38,317 nucleotides of DNA from Halobacillus sp. A1 (GCF_024189295.1 NZ_JAIZEN010000025.1:1-38317); one strand, 5' to 3'; positions 14,346 through 22,777 are shown, numbered from the stretch's first letter. Notes: generated from the letters alone by a model not told the origin. Translations and numbers: made by a program.

Positions 14346-14734
14346 TTATTATCCCAACTTTTCTCCTCCATTTTGAATCCGCCCCAGGACAGATGCGAAC
14401 ATACTCATTTCTTTTGTCAAACTATTTTTATCCATTTTCTTATCTTAATGAAATAAAAATACTCATCGTGCTCAGTTATTTTAAGTTTTCTTATTACTCA
14501 TACGATACAAGTCCAATTTAGTTTCAAATCGCCTATTCTCGAATTCAAGTCTTCCACTAACCTATACTGGAAGACTCAGTCTCAAGTTATATTCCTTAAA
14601 ATTGATTAAATATACAAATTTATATATTAGATGATGCTTTTGATTTGAGGTTTTGACCTCTGTAGAAAACTTATATTTCTTTTCCTAATGAATTTTTTCT
14701 ATTTAACTGGAAAATATACCAGTGAGGTGATGAG
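14346..14734. other. Intergenic region with one repeat copy
   Basis: A 390-bp AT-rich stretch. It contains a GCCCC word at about 14381, the full palindromic boundary repeat at 14535-14592, and an AT-rich zone (14600-14700) that probably holds the promoter of the nuclease-like gene. I see no credible gene on either strand. Confidence 0.5.
14535..14592. repeat. Dispersed boundary repeat, palindromic copy 11
   Basis: Left arm ATTCTCGAATTCAAGTCTTC then C; right arm GGAAGACTCAGTCTCAAGTT then AT; centre ACTAACCTATACT. It lacks the GCCCC core kept in the other copies and is the rightmost clear copy in the window. Confidence 0.7.
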
Positions 14735-15682
14735 ATGGAATTCAATATTGAAGTTATCAAAGAATCCTATAGCTTTTTAAAGGTGGATTACCGATTCGAC
14801 GAAGGAGAAAAATTTTTCGTATATGGATACCACCAAGATAAGGATGAATGGAATATTGATAGTGGAGACCTTTTAATCATACTAGATGAAAAGAAACAGC
14901 TAAAAAAGCTTGTTAGAGACTTCGCCGTGAAAGATAACCACGATTGGTTTTGTGAGAGGTGTCTTTCAAAAAAAGATATAGAACGTTTAACAGCAAAAAA
15001 TAGATATTATGGATGGTTCGCTTGGAAGAGCTTACCTCCAGAATTAATAACAAAACTCCAAAACAAAATTCTTGTTAGATTGCCAGGCTTTTCTTGGAGG
15101 AATGTTAAAAAACTTTGTAATCCTTCCGTATGCTTTGTCTGTTTTAATGTTTGTACTAATTGTATGAGCGATGATGAATATGATGAAGAGTTTTCGGACG
15201 TAATCAACCTGCTTGATCTTTGGGAGCATGAACTTGCTACAGAAGCTATCCTGGAAGGTAATGAAAAAGTGCTTGAAAGCTATATTGCACACAAAATTGA
15301 AATAGTTGAAACTGGAATGAAGTTGATTGATACGCAAGTAACGGTGAAGGATGGTGTAATTGACATATTGGCTGAAGATAAAAATGGAACTACTTGTATC
15401 ATTGAGTTAAAGGTTAGAACAAATGATAAAAATTTGATTTGGCAGTCAGCTTATTATCAATCAGAAATAGCGGAAGACGTAAGAGTAATTACCATTGCAC
15501 CTTCCTATGATGAAGTAATTAGTAAAGCATTGCAAAATGTTAAAAACATTGAGATGAAGGTATTTAACCTAGATGAAAAAGGGCTACTACAGATTGAAGA
15601 TTTTGAGTCAATTCCAACATTAAAACTATCCGATGATAGAACAAACTTATTGGATAATGGAGAACATGAAAAGGCTGTTTAA
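14735..15682 (+). CDS. NucS/DUF91-like PD-(D/E)xK nuclease with Cys-rich N-terminal region
   Basis: 315 residues. The C-terminal part (about 178-275) matches the NucS/DUF91 nuclease pattern: an LESYI start, IVETGMKLIDTQ, then the PD-(D/E)xK core with VID (D210) and IIELKVRT (E224, K226), followed by a conserved Gln (Q237) and helices. The N-terminal half has seven cysteines in two groups (C73/C76; C128, C133, C136, C140, C143), which suggests zinc binding, unlike archaeal or actinobacterial NucS with its own DNA-binding N-domain. AGGTGATGAG precedes the ATG. DNA cleavage is inferred. It stands alone next to the integrase module, so a defence or mobile-element role is possible. Confidence 0.75.
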   Translation: MEFNIEVIKESYSFLKVDYRFDEGEKFFVYGYHQDKDEWNIDSGDLLIILDEKKQLKKLVRDFAVKDNHDWFCERCLSKKDIERLTAKNRYYGWFAWKSLPPELITKLQNKILVRLPGFSWRNVKKLCNPSVCFVCFNVCTNCMSDDEYDEEFSDVINLLDLWEHELATEAILEGNEKVLESYIAHKIEIVETGMKLIDTQVTVKDGVIDILAEDKNGTTCIIELKVRTNDKNLIWQSAYYQSEIAEDVRVITIAPSYDEVISKALQNVKNIEMKVFNLDEKGLLQIEDFESIPTLKLSDDRTNLLDNGEHEKAV

Positions 15683-15843
15683 CCTACCTTGCCTGAAGTG
15701 ACCTAGTATAGGTTTGATGGACTACCTTTACTATTGAATCTTACTGATAACGGAGCATTACTTATGCTTTATAATTCAAATTTGAAATTTCATTAGTGGG
15801 AAGACCCTTTAGTAGAGGTCACAATGCTAATTTACAAACAAAA

Positions 15844-15872
15844 TAGCCGGGCAAAAATGCCAGGCTTTTTTG
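15844..15872 (+). terminator. Rho-independent terminator
   Basis: AGCCGGGCA pairs with TGCCAGGCT (one mismatch) around AAAA, followed by TTTTTGT. It lies 160 bp past the nuclease-like gene; the DNA between (15683-15843) shows no gene. Confidence 0.7.
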
Positions 15873-15941
15873 TCTAAAGAGTATAAGATTTCCTATAATT
15901 AATGCTCAACTATTACATATGTTTACGTATGCATTCAATTC

Positions 15942-15952
15942 GCCTGCCAGCG
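15942..15952 (+). repeat. 11-bp direct repeat, left copy
   Basis: GCCTGCCAGCG, repeated exactly at 16949-16959 just before the integrase gene. It flanks the regulator pair. It also resembles the CCTGCCC...AGCG centre of palindromic boundary repeat copy 8. Confidence 0.45.
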
Positions 15953-15976
15953 ATTCAATTATCTTATTTAAGATTT

Positions 15977-16258
15977 TCAGCTTTTATATTTATTCATGAA
16001 CTTTATAACATCCTCACGATCCACGAGGACCTTTCCTTCTAGCTCTATAACTGGTAAGCCAAGCTTCTCTAATTTTTGCAAATAACAAAAAGAAATACCA
16101 ATAAACTCACAACATTGCTTTTTGGTCATAAACCTTCCCACTCCACTATCCCTCTTAGCAGCTTCAAAAGCCTCTTTGCTAAGCTCAAAAAAGAATTCAA
16201 AATATTTACTCCTAAACTCATCTGATACTTGTAATGGTATGAATGCCTCCATAAGCAT
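15977..16258 (-). CDS. Excisionase-like helix-turn-helix protein
   Basis: 93 residues from ATG at 16258, chosen because GAGGAGG lies five bases upstream. The C-terminal half (about residues 42-93) is a MerR/Xis-type winged helix: MTKKQCCEFIGISFCYLQKL, a short wing (GLPVIELEGKVLVDRE) and DVIKFMNKYK. This is the layout of phage and ICE excisionases or DUF771-type DNA-binding proteins. The N-terminal half is an amphipathic helix region. It is divergent from the XRE repressor gene, with palindromic operators between them, and may act with the integrase as directionality factor. Confidence 0.7.
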   Translation of the reverse strand: MLMEAFIPLQVSDEFRSKYFEFFFELSKEAFEAAKRDSGVGRFMTKKQCCEFIGISFCYLQKLEKLGLPVIELEGKVLVDREDVIKFMNKYKS

Positions 16259-16277
16259 CTTCGCCTCCTCTATCAAC

Positions 16278-16366
16278 TTTACTAGTAAATATCTTACTTA
16301 CCTAATTGTATAACACTATCATACAGGAAACAATACTTTAGTAAGAAAAATATTTACTCAGTAAAT
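16278..16366. promoter_or_regulatory. Divergent control region with repressor operators
   Basis: Two related palindromes lie in the gap between the divergent regulators: TTTACTAGTAAA at 16278-16289 and ATTTACTCAGTAAAT at 16352-16366. A half-like site TTTAGTAA lies near 16337. Their position is where a lysogeny-type XRE repressor would control both directions. Confidence 0.6.
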
Positions 16367-16409
16367 TTAATGTGTGATAATGAGTAAGACAAAGGGGGGA
16401 AAACTTTTA

Positions 16410-16925
16410 ATGGATGCTAAAGAGTTTGGTATCAAGCTTAAAGAGCTTCGGAAAGAGAAAAAAATAACTTTACTCGACATGAAAGCTCGCACAGGCTACT
16501 CTGATTCGTATTTATCTCAAATTGAGAACGGTTATAAAGGTTTACCTAAGCCTGCATTATTAAGAAAGCTTGCTATAGGGTTAGACATTTCACCCATTTA
16601 TCTAATTAATTTAGCCGGTTACTCTGATTCTTATATAGATGTGGAGAATGGGCTTGTAAAATATGACGGTCATAATCCTATTAAAGATGAAAAATTTTCA
16701 AATGAAATGAGAAATATAGAGATTAACCTTCCATCTACGGAAGAAATAAAAACAGAAGACGGAGAGCAAACAATTCGAGAATTATCAGATGACGAATTAA
16801 GAAGAAGGTTATTTGATCTTAATGACCTTCTTAATATGAAAGTTGAATTGTACTATAAGAATGAATCGTTAACAGATGAAAAACGCAAAAAAGTTAGAAC
16901 TATACTTGAATTAATTTTTGATTAA
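16410..16925 (+). CDS. XRE-family transcriptional repressor
   Basis: 171 residues from ATG at 16410, supported by AAAGGGGGG ten bases upstream; an upstream GTG at 16374 would have no ribosome binding site. An HTH_3 domain occupies about residues 4-65 (FGIKLKELRKEKKITLLDM, then the recognition helix TGYSDSYLSQIENGYKG). The rest is acidic and helical, probably for dimerisation or sensing, with no peptidase motif visible. It lies divergent to the excisionase-like gene and 54 bp before the integrase gene, the usual regulator position in Firmicute prophages and ICEs. Confidence 0.85.
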   Translation: MDAKEFGIKLKELRKEKKITLLDMKARTGYSDSYLSQIENGYKGLPKPALLRKLAIGLDISPIYLINLAGYSDSYIDVENGLVKYDGHNPIKDEKFSNEMRNIEINLPSTEEIKTEDGEQTIRELSDDELRRRLFDLNDLLNMKVELYYKNESLTDEKRKKVRTILELIFD

Positions 16926-16948
16926 AGTACATCCCTTTCCTGAATATA

Positions 16949-16959
16949 GCCTGCCAGCG
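16949..16959 (+). repeat. 11-bp direct repeat, right copy
   Basis: GCCTGCCAGCG, identical to 15942-15952, ten bases before the integrase ribosome binding site. It could be an integrase arm-type site, or chance. Confidence 0.4.
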
Positions 16960-16979
16960 TTATTCGAAAGGAGACTATT

Positions 16980-18158
16980 ATGACACCTATCAAAGATTAC
17001 AAAAAGAAAGACGGTACCACCGCTTATATGTTTAATGTATATCTCGGCAAGGATCCGAGCACTGGAAAGAAAAAACGCACCACACGGCGGGGCTTCAAGA
17101 CTAAAAAAGAAGCAAAGATGGCGCTATCTAGATTAATGGTGGAAGCTGACGAATTCGGGCTCCGCCAAAATGATCAGATGACCTTCCAGGAAGTTTTTGA
17201 GGAATGGTTTAAGCAGCACCGTAGAGAAGTAAAACCAACAACGGTGTATGCGTTGGAGAGTAAATTCAATCGCAGGATCCTTCCAGTCTTCGGTCCTTAC
17301 AAAATGAAGGACATAAACCGATCGCATTGTCAAAAAGCTGTTAACGCTTGGTCCGAAGAACTTAAAACCTTTAATGATTATAAGATACAAGCAAACCAGG
17401 TCTTTCGATATGCCATGAAAATGGAGATTATTAAGCGCAATCCGATGGATTATGTCACATTGCCGAAACTAAAACATGAAATGGAATATAATACGGAACT
17501 GGAAGAGAAGAAATATTACTACACGCGAGAAGAGCTCAGGAGCTTCTTGGAGTCAATTCAAGAAGATGACATGGCTTATACCATGTTTCGGCTACTCGCT
17601 TTCACAGGAGCTCGCAAGGGCGAACTGTGTGCCCTTCATTGGTCGGATGTGGATTTTAATCATAAGAAAATCAGTTTAAAAAAGACACTGATTCACACCA
17701 GTGGCCAAAAGCAGCTTCAGACATCAAAGACAAAGGCCTCTAGGCGTATGGTTAACGTGGATGATAAAACCCTGGCGATTTTGAAAAAATGGCGCGCAAA
17801 GCAAAGACAGCGCTATTTGAAGTTAGAAATTTCCGTGCCTTTTCAGTCTGATGAGAAGCAACCTATCTTTACGGTCTATAATCACATAAGAAAAGACATG
17901 GATTATTGTAGACTGGCTTACTTGAATGAAAAGTTGGAGAGAGTTTATCAAAAGAACCCGGAGCTACCTCAAATAAACGTACACGCATTCAGGCATACAC
18001 ATGCTAGTTTATTGTTTGCAGCCGGTGCTTCAATTAAAGATGTACAAGCCCGCCTCGGCCATACCGATATTCAAACCACGATGGATATTTACACTCACGT
18101 GACCGATGAAGCGAAGGAGAAAACAGGCGAGATGTTCCAGAAGTACATGAACTTTTAG
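16980..18158 (+). CDS. Tyrosine recombinase / phage-type integrase
   Basis: 392 residues, AAAGGAG before the ATG. An N-terminal arm-binding domain (about 1-60, with YLGKDPSTGKKKRTTRRGF) is followed by the SAM-like core-binding domain (about 65-160) and the catalytic domain (about 180-385). Catalytic residues are visible: R212 in FTGARKGEL, K252 region, H335 and R338 in HAFRHTH, H361 in RLGHTD and the nucleophile Y371 in DIYTHV. It belongs to the Tn916/phage integrase type of Firmicutes. Its stop codon lies about 100 bp from the end of rpsI, so it probably recombines at the 3' end of that gene. It looks intact. Confidence 0.93.
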   Translation: MTPIKDYKKKDGTTAYMFNVYLGKDPSTGKKKRTTRRGFKTKKEAKMALSRLMVEADEFGLRQNDQMTFQEVFEEWFKQHRREVKPTTVYALESKFNRRILPVFGPYKMKDINRSHCQKAVNAWSEELKTFNDYKIQANQVFRYAMKMEIIKRNPMDYVTLPKLKHEMEYNTELEEKKYYYTREELRSFLESIQEDDMAYTMFRLLAFTGARKGELCALHWSDVDFNHKKISLKKTLIHTSGQKQLQTSKTKASRRMVNVDDKTLAILKKWRAKQRQRYLKLEISVPFQSDEKQPIFTVYNHIRKDMDYCRLAYLNEKLERVYQKNPELPQINVHAFRHTHASLLFAAGASIKDVQARLGHTDIQTTMDIYTHVTDEAKEKTGEMFQKYMNF

Positions 18159-18199
18159 CCAGGGGTATTCAAGGGGTATTCAATTCTAAATTTGGACAT

Positions 18200-18236
18200 A
18201 AAAAAACCCTCTCTACTCTATAAGAGCAAAGAGGGT
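18200..18236 (-). terminator. Terminator of rplM-rpsI
   Basis: ACCCTCT pairs with AGAGGGT, with an inner CTCT/AGAG pair. On the minus strand the stem is followed by seven or more U residues. It lies 23 bp past rpsI and also faces the integrase gene, so it may serve both. Confidence 0.75.
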
Positions 18237-18259
18237 AAACCCTTGGTATATAAGGTTTA

Positions 18260-18652
18260 TTAACGCTTGGAGAACTGTGGAGCACGACGTGCACCTTTAA
18301 GACCGTATTTCTTACGCTCTTTCATACGTGCGTCACGCGTTAGAAGTCCTGCGCGCTTAAGTGGTGTACGGTATTCTGGGTCTGCTTGAAGCAGAGCACG
18401 AGCGATTCCGTGACGGATCGCACCAGCTTGACCAGTGAAACCTCCACCATCAACATTAACATACACATCATAGTTTCCTTCAGTCTCTGTAACAGCTAAT
18501 GGCTGCTTCAGAATCATACGAAGAGTTTCGTATGGGAAAAAGTCTTCAGCGTCACGCTTATTTACTACTACACGACCAGTTCCTGGAACTAGACGTACAC
18601 GAGCTGTTGACTTTTTACGACGTCCAGTACCGGAGTATTGTACTTGTGCCAC
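18260..18652 (-). CDS. rpsI: 30S ribosomal protein S9
   Basis: 130 residues, the standard length, beginning [19 protein letters not shown] and ending in the basic tail RRAPQFSKR that reaches into the ribosomal P site. It lies 18 bp after rplM, in the conserved rplM-rpsI pair. The 3' end is the probable attachment site of the integrase module; the coding end is intact, as expected when the element restores it. Confidence 0.98.
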   Translation of the reverse strand: MAQVQYSGTGRRKKSTARVRLVPGTGRVVVNKRDAEDFFPYETLRMILKQPLAVTETEGNYDVYVNVDGGGFTGQAGAIRHGIARALLQADPEYRTPLKRAGLLTRDARMKERKKYGLKGARRAPQFSKR

Positions 18653-18670
18653 TCGATTACCTCCCTTTTA

Positions 18671-19108
18671 TTATCCGCGAAGTTCGTAAACTTCTGGTTG
18701 TTGTGCTTCATGCTTATGCTCAGATCCAGCGTATACATGAAGTTTCTTGCCCATTTTGCGTCCTAGGCTTCCTTTAGGCAGCATACCTTTAACAGCAAGT
18801 TCTAGCATTTGCTCAGGGTATTTTGTACGCATTTCGTTAGCTGTACGAGATTTCAAACCACCTGGGTGATTTGAGTGACGGTAATAAATCTTATCATTGA
18901 TTTTGTTACCTGTTAGTTCGATTTCTCCTGCATTGATGATGATGACATGGTCACCTGTATCAACATGCGGAGTATACGTTGGTTTATTTTTACCGCGAAG
19001 GATCGCAGCAACTTCGCTTGCCAAACGGCCTAGTGTCTGCCCTGCAGCATCCACGACGAACCATTTGCGTTCCACGTTGTTTTCATTTGCCATGAAAGTT
19101 GTGCGCAT
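18671..19108 (-). CDS. rplM: 50S ribosomal protein L13
   Basis: 145 residues. [20 protein letters not shown] at the start, then the family hallmarks [14 protein letters not shown] and [16 protein letters not shown] lies eight bases before the ATG. It is an early assembly protein of the large subunit. It is preceded by its own promoter and a leader of about 110 bases; L13 leaders in Firmicutes are known to bind the protein and repress the operon. Confidence 0.98.
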   Translation of the reverse strand: MRTTFMANENNVERKWFVVDAAGQTLGRLASEVAAILRGKNKPTYTPHVDTGDHVIIINAGEIELTGNKINDKIYYRHSNHPGGLKSRTANEMRTKYPEQMLELAVKGMLPKGSLGRKMGKKLHVYAGSEHKHEAQQPEVYELRG

Positions 19109-19111
19109 ATT

Positions 19112-19212
19112 GGTTTCCCTCCTGAATTGTTAGTTTCACAAAGCTTCAATTATTATTTATCTCAAATACGATTAGTTTCCGGGGCTAACCGTGGTATAGA
19201 AATAAAATGCCA
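19112..19212 (-). promoter_or_regulatory. Probable L13 leader RNA
   Basis: The untranslated region between the promoter and rplM. On the minus strand it has CCACGGTTAGCCCCGGAAAC with short complementary segments (CCACGG-type and CCGG pairings). The position and length fit the autoregulatory L13 leader known upstream of rplM in Bacilli. I identify it by position and general look, not by a full structural match. Confidence 0.5.
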
Positions 19213-19218
19213 TAGAAT

Positions 19219-19248
19219 ATAATATAACACTCCTGTCCCCAATGTCAA
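19219..19248 (-). promoter_or_regulatory. Sigma-A promoter of rplM-rpsI
   Basis: On the minus strand there is a perfect -35 TTGACA (19248-19243) and a -10 TATTAT (19224-19219), separated by 18 bases. This gives an independent transcript for rplM-rpsI, separate from truA. Confidence 0.75.
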
Positions 19249-19381
19249 GAGCCTAAACGCAAGGAAACGTTGTTTTTTTAAAAAGAAATGCGGAAGTGGA
19301 CGGTTAGACACGACACGCATAAGCAAAAATTCCGTAATCAGACGATCTTTCCCATAAAAACGAGTGCACTTGCAGCACCCC

Positions 19382-20119
19382 TCAGTAATCAACTTTCCAC
19401 AAAAACAACCCATGAGGAGGAGCCGTTTTTCCAGCCGCTTCCCGTTCACGAGCTTCAAGTACAGCCTGCAGTTCGTCAGGGTGGCGTTCACCCCTCCCAA
19501 CCTCTAGCAGAGTTCCTACCAGGATACGAACCATATTGTATAAAAAGCCGCTTCCTTTAAAAATAAATACCAGCTCGGCTCCCTCCTGCTCAATTGAAGC
19601 TCGGTGGATCGTTCTCACTTTGCTTCCTTTCAAATCAGTCCGGGACGAACAGAAGGAAGTAAAATCATGTTCTCCTTCAATCAGCCGACACGCTTTTTTC
19701 ATTGCCTCTACATTTAGCGGGAATTTTATGTGTGTCGTATAGTGTCTTCTAAAAATATCGGGCTCTCGGCTGTTCCAAACGAAATATCGATACTCTTTTC
19801 CAATGGTGTCATAACGGGCGTGGAAGTCAGCTGCAGCTTCCTCTGCTTCAGCGATATGGATGTCTTGAGGAAGCATAGAATCCAGCGCTCTTTTCCAGTT
19901 GTGTGGAGGGATAGATAGATTCGTATCAAAATGGATGATCTGCCCTTTTGCGTGGACGCCGGAGTCTGTCCGTCCAGAGGCTGTCACCTTCACCTTTTCG
20001 CCTTTATGCATCTTGGCCAGTGCTTTTTCTAATTCAGCTTGGACCGTATTGCCGTTAGGCTGGATCTGATATCCCGCATAATGTGTACCATCATATTCCA
20101 CTCTGCATTTTAATCTCAT
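19382..20119 (-). CDS. truA: tRNA pseudouridine(38-40) synthase TruA
   Basis: 245 residues. The catalytic aspartate is D52 in ASGRTDSGVHAKGQ; also VEYDGTHYAGYQIQPN at the start and the C-terminal GSGFLYNMVRILVGTL motif. It converts uridines 38-40 of the anticodon arm to pseudouridine. GGAGG lies before the ATG, and it follows ecfT by 15 bp, so it is co-transcribed with the ECF transporter genes, the standard Bacillus arrangement. Confidence 0.97.
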   Translation of the reverse strand: MRLKCRVEYDGTHYAGYQIQPNGNTVQAELEKALAKMHKGEKVKVTASGRTDSGVHAKGQIIHFDTNLSIPPHNWKRALDSMLPQDIHIAEAEEAAADFHARYDTIGKEYRYFVWNSREPDIFRRHYTTHIKFPLNVEAMKKACRLIEGEHDFTSFCSSRTDLKGSKVRTIHRASIEQEGAELVFIFKGSGFLYNMVRILVGTLLEVGRGERHPDELQAVLEAREREAAGKTAPPHGLFLWKVDY

Positions 20120-20134
20120 ATCTTAATCCTCCAG

Positions 20135-20932
20135 CTAATTCCTAGTTAAGAATAATCCAGCCATTAATAGAATAAACAATCCGTAAACTACATAATCCTT
20201 CCACCCAATGTGCAGCTCTCTCAACTTCGTACGTCCTTCACCGCCTTTATACCCCCTTGCTTCCATGGCCATAGCGAGCTCCTCAGCTCTTTTGAACGCG
20301 CTGACAAACAAAGGTACCAAAAGAGGGATAACCGCCTTTATACGGTCTTTAAATGAGCCTGTGCGGAAGTCCACACCTCTGGACGCTTGAGCTTTAGAGA
20401 TTTTTTCCGTTTCCTGCATTAAAGTCGGTATAAATCGAAGGGAAATCGACATCATAAGAGCCAGTTCATGTGCTGGAAAACGGAACCTCTTAAAGGGCCC
20501 CAGCAACTGCTCAATCGCATCTGTGATTTCGATGGGCGTGGTCGTCAAAGTCAACAGTGAAGTGACCATGATCAGCAGGAAAAAGCGCAGGGAAATCGTA
20601 GCCCCCTGGATAAGCGCCTCCCGATAAAGCTCCCACCCGAAGACTGTGGCGATTACCTCTCCTTCCCTTGTTACAAATAAATGAAGAAGAAAAGTAAAGG
20701 CGATAAGGAACCAAACGGGTTTCAACCCTTTTAATATATAACGCACGCGTATTTTAGTAGCAAAAGCGCTTCCTACGGCAAATAAAGTGAGCAGTCCATA
20801 GCTCATAACGGAATTAGCAAAAAATACGATCACAACAAAGAAAAAGATAATAGCAATTTTCGTCCGCGGATCAAGCTTATGAATAAAGGAACCCGCCGGG
20901 ATATATTGGCCGATCATCATAGAACTACTCAT
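20135..20932 (-). CDS. ecfT: ECF transporter transmembrane subunit EcfT
   Basis: 265 residues with about six membrane segments. It has the signature coupling-helix motifs: ARG in KAQASRGVD and [11 protein letters not shown], which bind the two ATPases. HKLDPRTKI near residue 18 is the usual family start. It joins EcfA1/EcfA2 with exchangeable S components to import vitamins and related micronutrients. It overlaps ecfA2 by 8 bases, so translation is coupled. Confidence 0.96.
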   Translation of the reverse strand: MSSSMMIGQYIPAGSFIHKLDPRTKIAIIFFFVVIVFFANSVMSYGLLTLFAVGSAFATKIRVRYILKGLKPVWFLIAFTFLLHLFVTREGEVIATVFGWELYREALIQGATISLRFFLLIMVTSLLTLTTTPIEITDAIEQLLGPFKRFRFPAHELALMMSISLRFIPTLMQETEKISKAQASRGVDFRTGSFKDRIKAVIPLLVPLFVSAFKRAEELAMAMEARGYKGGEGRTKLRELHIGWKDYVVYGLFILLMAGLFLTRN

Positions 20933-21797
20933 GATCGCGGCCCCCTTTTACCACTTGAGCCAGTTCTTTTGCTAATTCAGCTATAGATTGACCTTGATAG
21001 GAAATTTTTTCATCCAGTGTTCTTTCCACTTCGCCGAGAAATTCGATCACTTCAGGAACATCCAACTGAACACTCTGCAGCGCTTCTTTTTCTTTAAAGA
21101 TTTCAAGAGGCGCGCCTTCTTTATAAACTTCACCGTCTTTTAAAATAATCACATGGTCCGCATACTTCAGAGCGTCTTCCATACTGTGCGTCACTAGAAC
21201 GGTAGTCAGTTGTTTTTGCTTATGCAGGCGAGCAAACATATCCATAATCTCTTTTTGACCTCGAGGGTCCAGACCTGCGGTAGGTTCATCTAATACGAGT
21301 ACATCAGGATCCATAGCTAACACTCCGGCAATCGCTACTCTGCGCATTTGCCCTCCGCTTAGATCAAATGGGGACCGCTGCAGCATATCCTCTGATAAAT
21401 GAACGGCAGATATAGCTTCTTTCGTACGTTGTTTGATATCCTCTTCTCCTACTCCGAAATTCGAAGGACCGAAGGCAATATCTTTTTCTACCGTCTCTTC
21501 AAATAGTTGATGTTCAGGATATTGAAACACCACTCCTACTTTTTCACGAAGCTCTCTTAATTTTTTATTCTTTTTTCCTGCTTGAAGGTGGTAGGAACCT
21601 ATGGACACCGCACCCTCTGTCGGCTGAACCAAGCCGTTCAAATGTTGAATCAACGTAGATTTACCAGAACCCGTATGTCCAATAACAGCAACAAAAGAAC
21701 CTGACGAAAATTGAAAAGACAGGTCTTTTAAAGCATGATGCTCAAAAGGACTATTAGGCTGATAAGTATAGCTTACATGGTCGAACGTAATGTCCAT
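20925..21797 (-). CDS. ecfA2: ECF transporter ATPase EcfA2
   Basis: 290 residues. Walker [10 protein letters not shown] at 40-48, Q-loop at 92 ([10 protein letters not shown]), signature [12 protein letters not shown] at 146-157, Walker [13 protein letters not shown] at 166-177, and a switch histidine in [10 protein letters not shown]. One of the two energy-coupling ATPases. It overlaps ecfA1 by 25 bases and ecfT by 8. Confidence 0.96.
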   Translation of the reverse strand: MDITFDHVSYTYQPNSPFEHHALKDLSFQFSSGSFVAVIGHTGSGKSTLIQHLNGLVQPTEGAVSIGSYHLQAGKKNKKLRELREKVGVVFQYPEHQLFEETVEKDIAFGPSNFGVGEEDIKQRTKEAISAVHLSEDMLQRSPFDLSGGQMRRVAIAGVLAMDPDVLVLDEPTAGLDPRGQKEIMDMFARLHKQKQLTTVLVTHSMEDALKYADHVIILKDGEVYKEGAPLEIFKEKEALQSVQLDVPEVIEFLGEVERTLDEKISYQGQSIAELAKELAQVVKGGRDHE

Positions 21798-22612
21798 AAT
21801 TCCTCCAACAACTCCTGGTGATTAAGTGGCTCACGGGTAAGACTGATACCAGCAGCTTTCAATTCATCTGCTAGTTTTGTAATGAATGGAGTATCTAAGC
21901 CAATTTGCTGCAGTTGTTCCTGCTTCGAGAACACTTCTCTTGGACTCGCCTCAAGCCAAACTTCTCCTTCGTTCATAACCATCACCCGATCAGCCTGGGT
22001 AACTTCCAGCAAATCGTGTGTAATAGTGACCAAGCAGAGGTTTCTTTGTTCTTGTACTTCTAATACAGTTTTTAAGATTTCCTTCCTGCCTTTAGGATCG
22101 AGCATCGCCGTGGCTTCATCCAATATTATATACTTTGGTGAAACTGCAAGTACACTAGCAATAGCCACTCTTTGTTTCTGCCCGCCGGACAGCCGGTGGG
22201 GCTCCTGCTCTTCATACCCCTGCATGCCTACAGCAGCCAAACTGGTTTCGATCCGTTCGAGCATTAACTCACGGGGCATTCCATGGTTCTCCATGCCAAA
22301 CGCTACATCATCTCTCACAGTAGTCCCTACGAATTGGTTATCAGGGTTCTGAAAGACCATTCCTACCTTTTCCCGGACATCCCAAATGGTTTCCTGGCTC
22401 ACTTTCTGGCCATTCACATAGATTTCTCCCTCCTGGGGGAAAAGCAGACCGTTCATGAGTTTCGCGATGGTAGACTTTCCGGAACCGTTATGGCCGATAA
22501 TAGCTACCCATTCATCTGCAGATATCGTAAAACTGACATTCTTCAACACCCAGGGCATATCCTCTTGATAACGAAAAGAAACATTTCTGAACTCTATCTT
22601 ACTATTCTCCAT
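21773..22612 (-). CDS. ecfA1: ECF transporter ATPase EcfA1
   Basis: 279 residues from ATG at 22612, chosen because GGAGG lies just upstream (an ATG at 22633 would add seven residues). Walker [10 protein letters not shown] at 40-48, Q-loop in [10 protein letters not shown], signature [12 protein letters not shown] at 141-152, Walker [13 protein letters not shown] at 161-172. The E-A-T form of the Walker B region, against E-P-T in the next gene, is typical of EcfA1. It starts the four-gene ecf-truA unit. Confidence 0.96.
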   Translation of the reverse strand: MENSKIEFRNVSFRYQEDMPWVLKNVSFTISADEWVAIIGHNGSGKSTIAKLMNGLLFPQEGEIYVNGQKVSQETIWDVREKVGMVFQNPDNQFVGTTVRDDVAFGMENHGMPRELMLERIETSLAAVGMQGYEEQEPHRLSGGQKQRVAIASVLAVSPKYIILDEATAMLDPKGRKEILKTVLEVQEQRNLCLVTITHDLLEVTQADRVMVMNEGEVWLEASPREVFSKQEQLQQIGLDTPFITKLADELKAAGISLTREPLNHQELLEELWTLRSTM

Positions 22613-22707
22613 GATGGGTCCTCCGCTCTCCATATTTCCTGGGAAATATATTTCACCAATTATTTATACTATACGACACATTTCCCAGGCAATTAATTTG
22701 AAGCAAT

Positions 22708-22756
22708 AAAAAAAGGGCTGGAGTCAACCTCTGATGAGATTCCGTCCTGCCCTTTT
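22708..22756 (-). terminator. Terminator after rplQ
   Basis: On the minus strand AAAAGGGC pairs with GCCCTTTT around a 30-base loop with further internal pairing, then a run of U. It ends the alpha operon; the following 95 bp before ecfA1 must contain a promoter, or transcription reads through. Confidence 0.7.
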
Positions 22757-22777
22757 AACCCATTTTAAATGGTGACA

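Noticed and set aside
543-14600. CRISPR array
   Set aside because: The repeats are spaced from about 40 bp to several kb, separated by genes, and vary in length; there are no regular spacers or cas genes.
543-14600. Classical integron
   Set aside because: No integron-integrase gene with the extra domain is seen; the only tyrosine recombinase is a phage/ICE type 2.4 kb beyond the last clear repeat. Consensus attC core sites (RYYYAAC/GTTRRRY) are not consistently present.
17341-18270. TTAACGCTTGG shared between the integrase gene and the end of rpsI as an att duplication
   Set aside because: Only 11 bases, one copy lies inside the integrase coding region, and the match does not extend; chance is more likely.
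19162-19500. Minus-strand frame of 112 codons between truA and rplM
   Set aside because: It overlaps the end of truA in another frame and covers the rplM promoter; it has no homology that I recognise.
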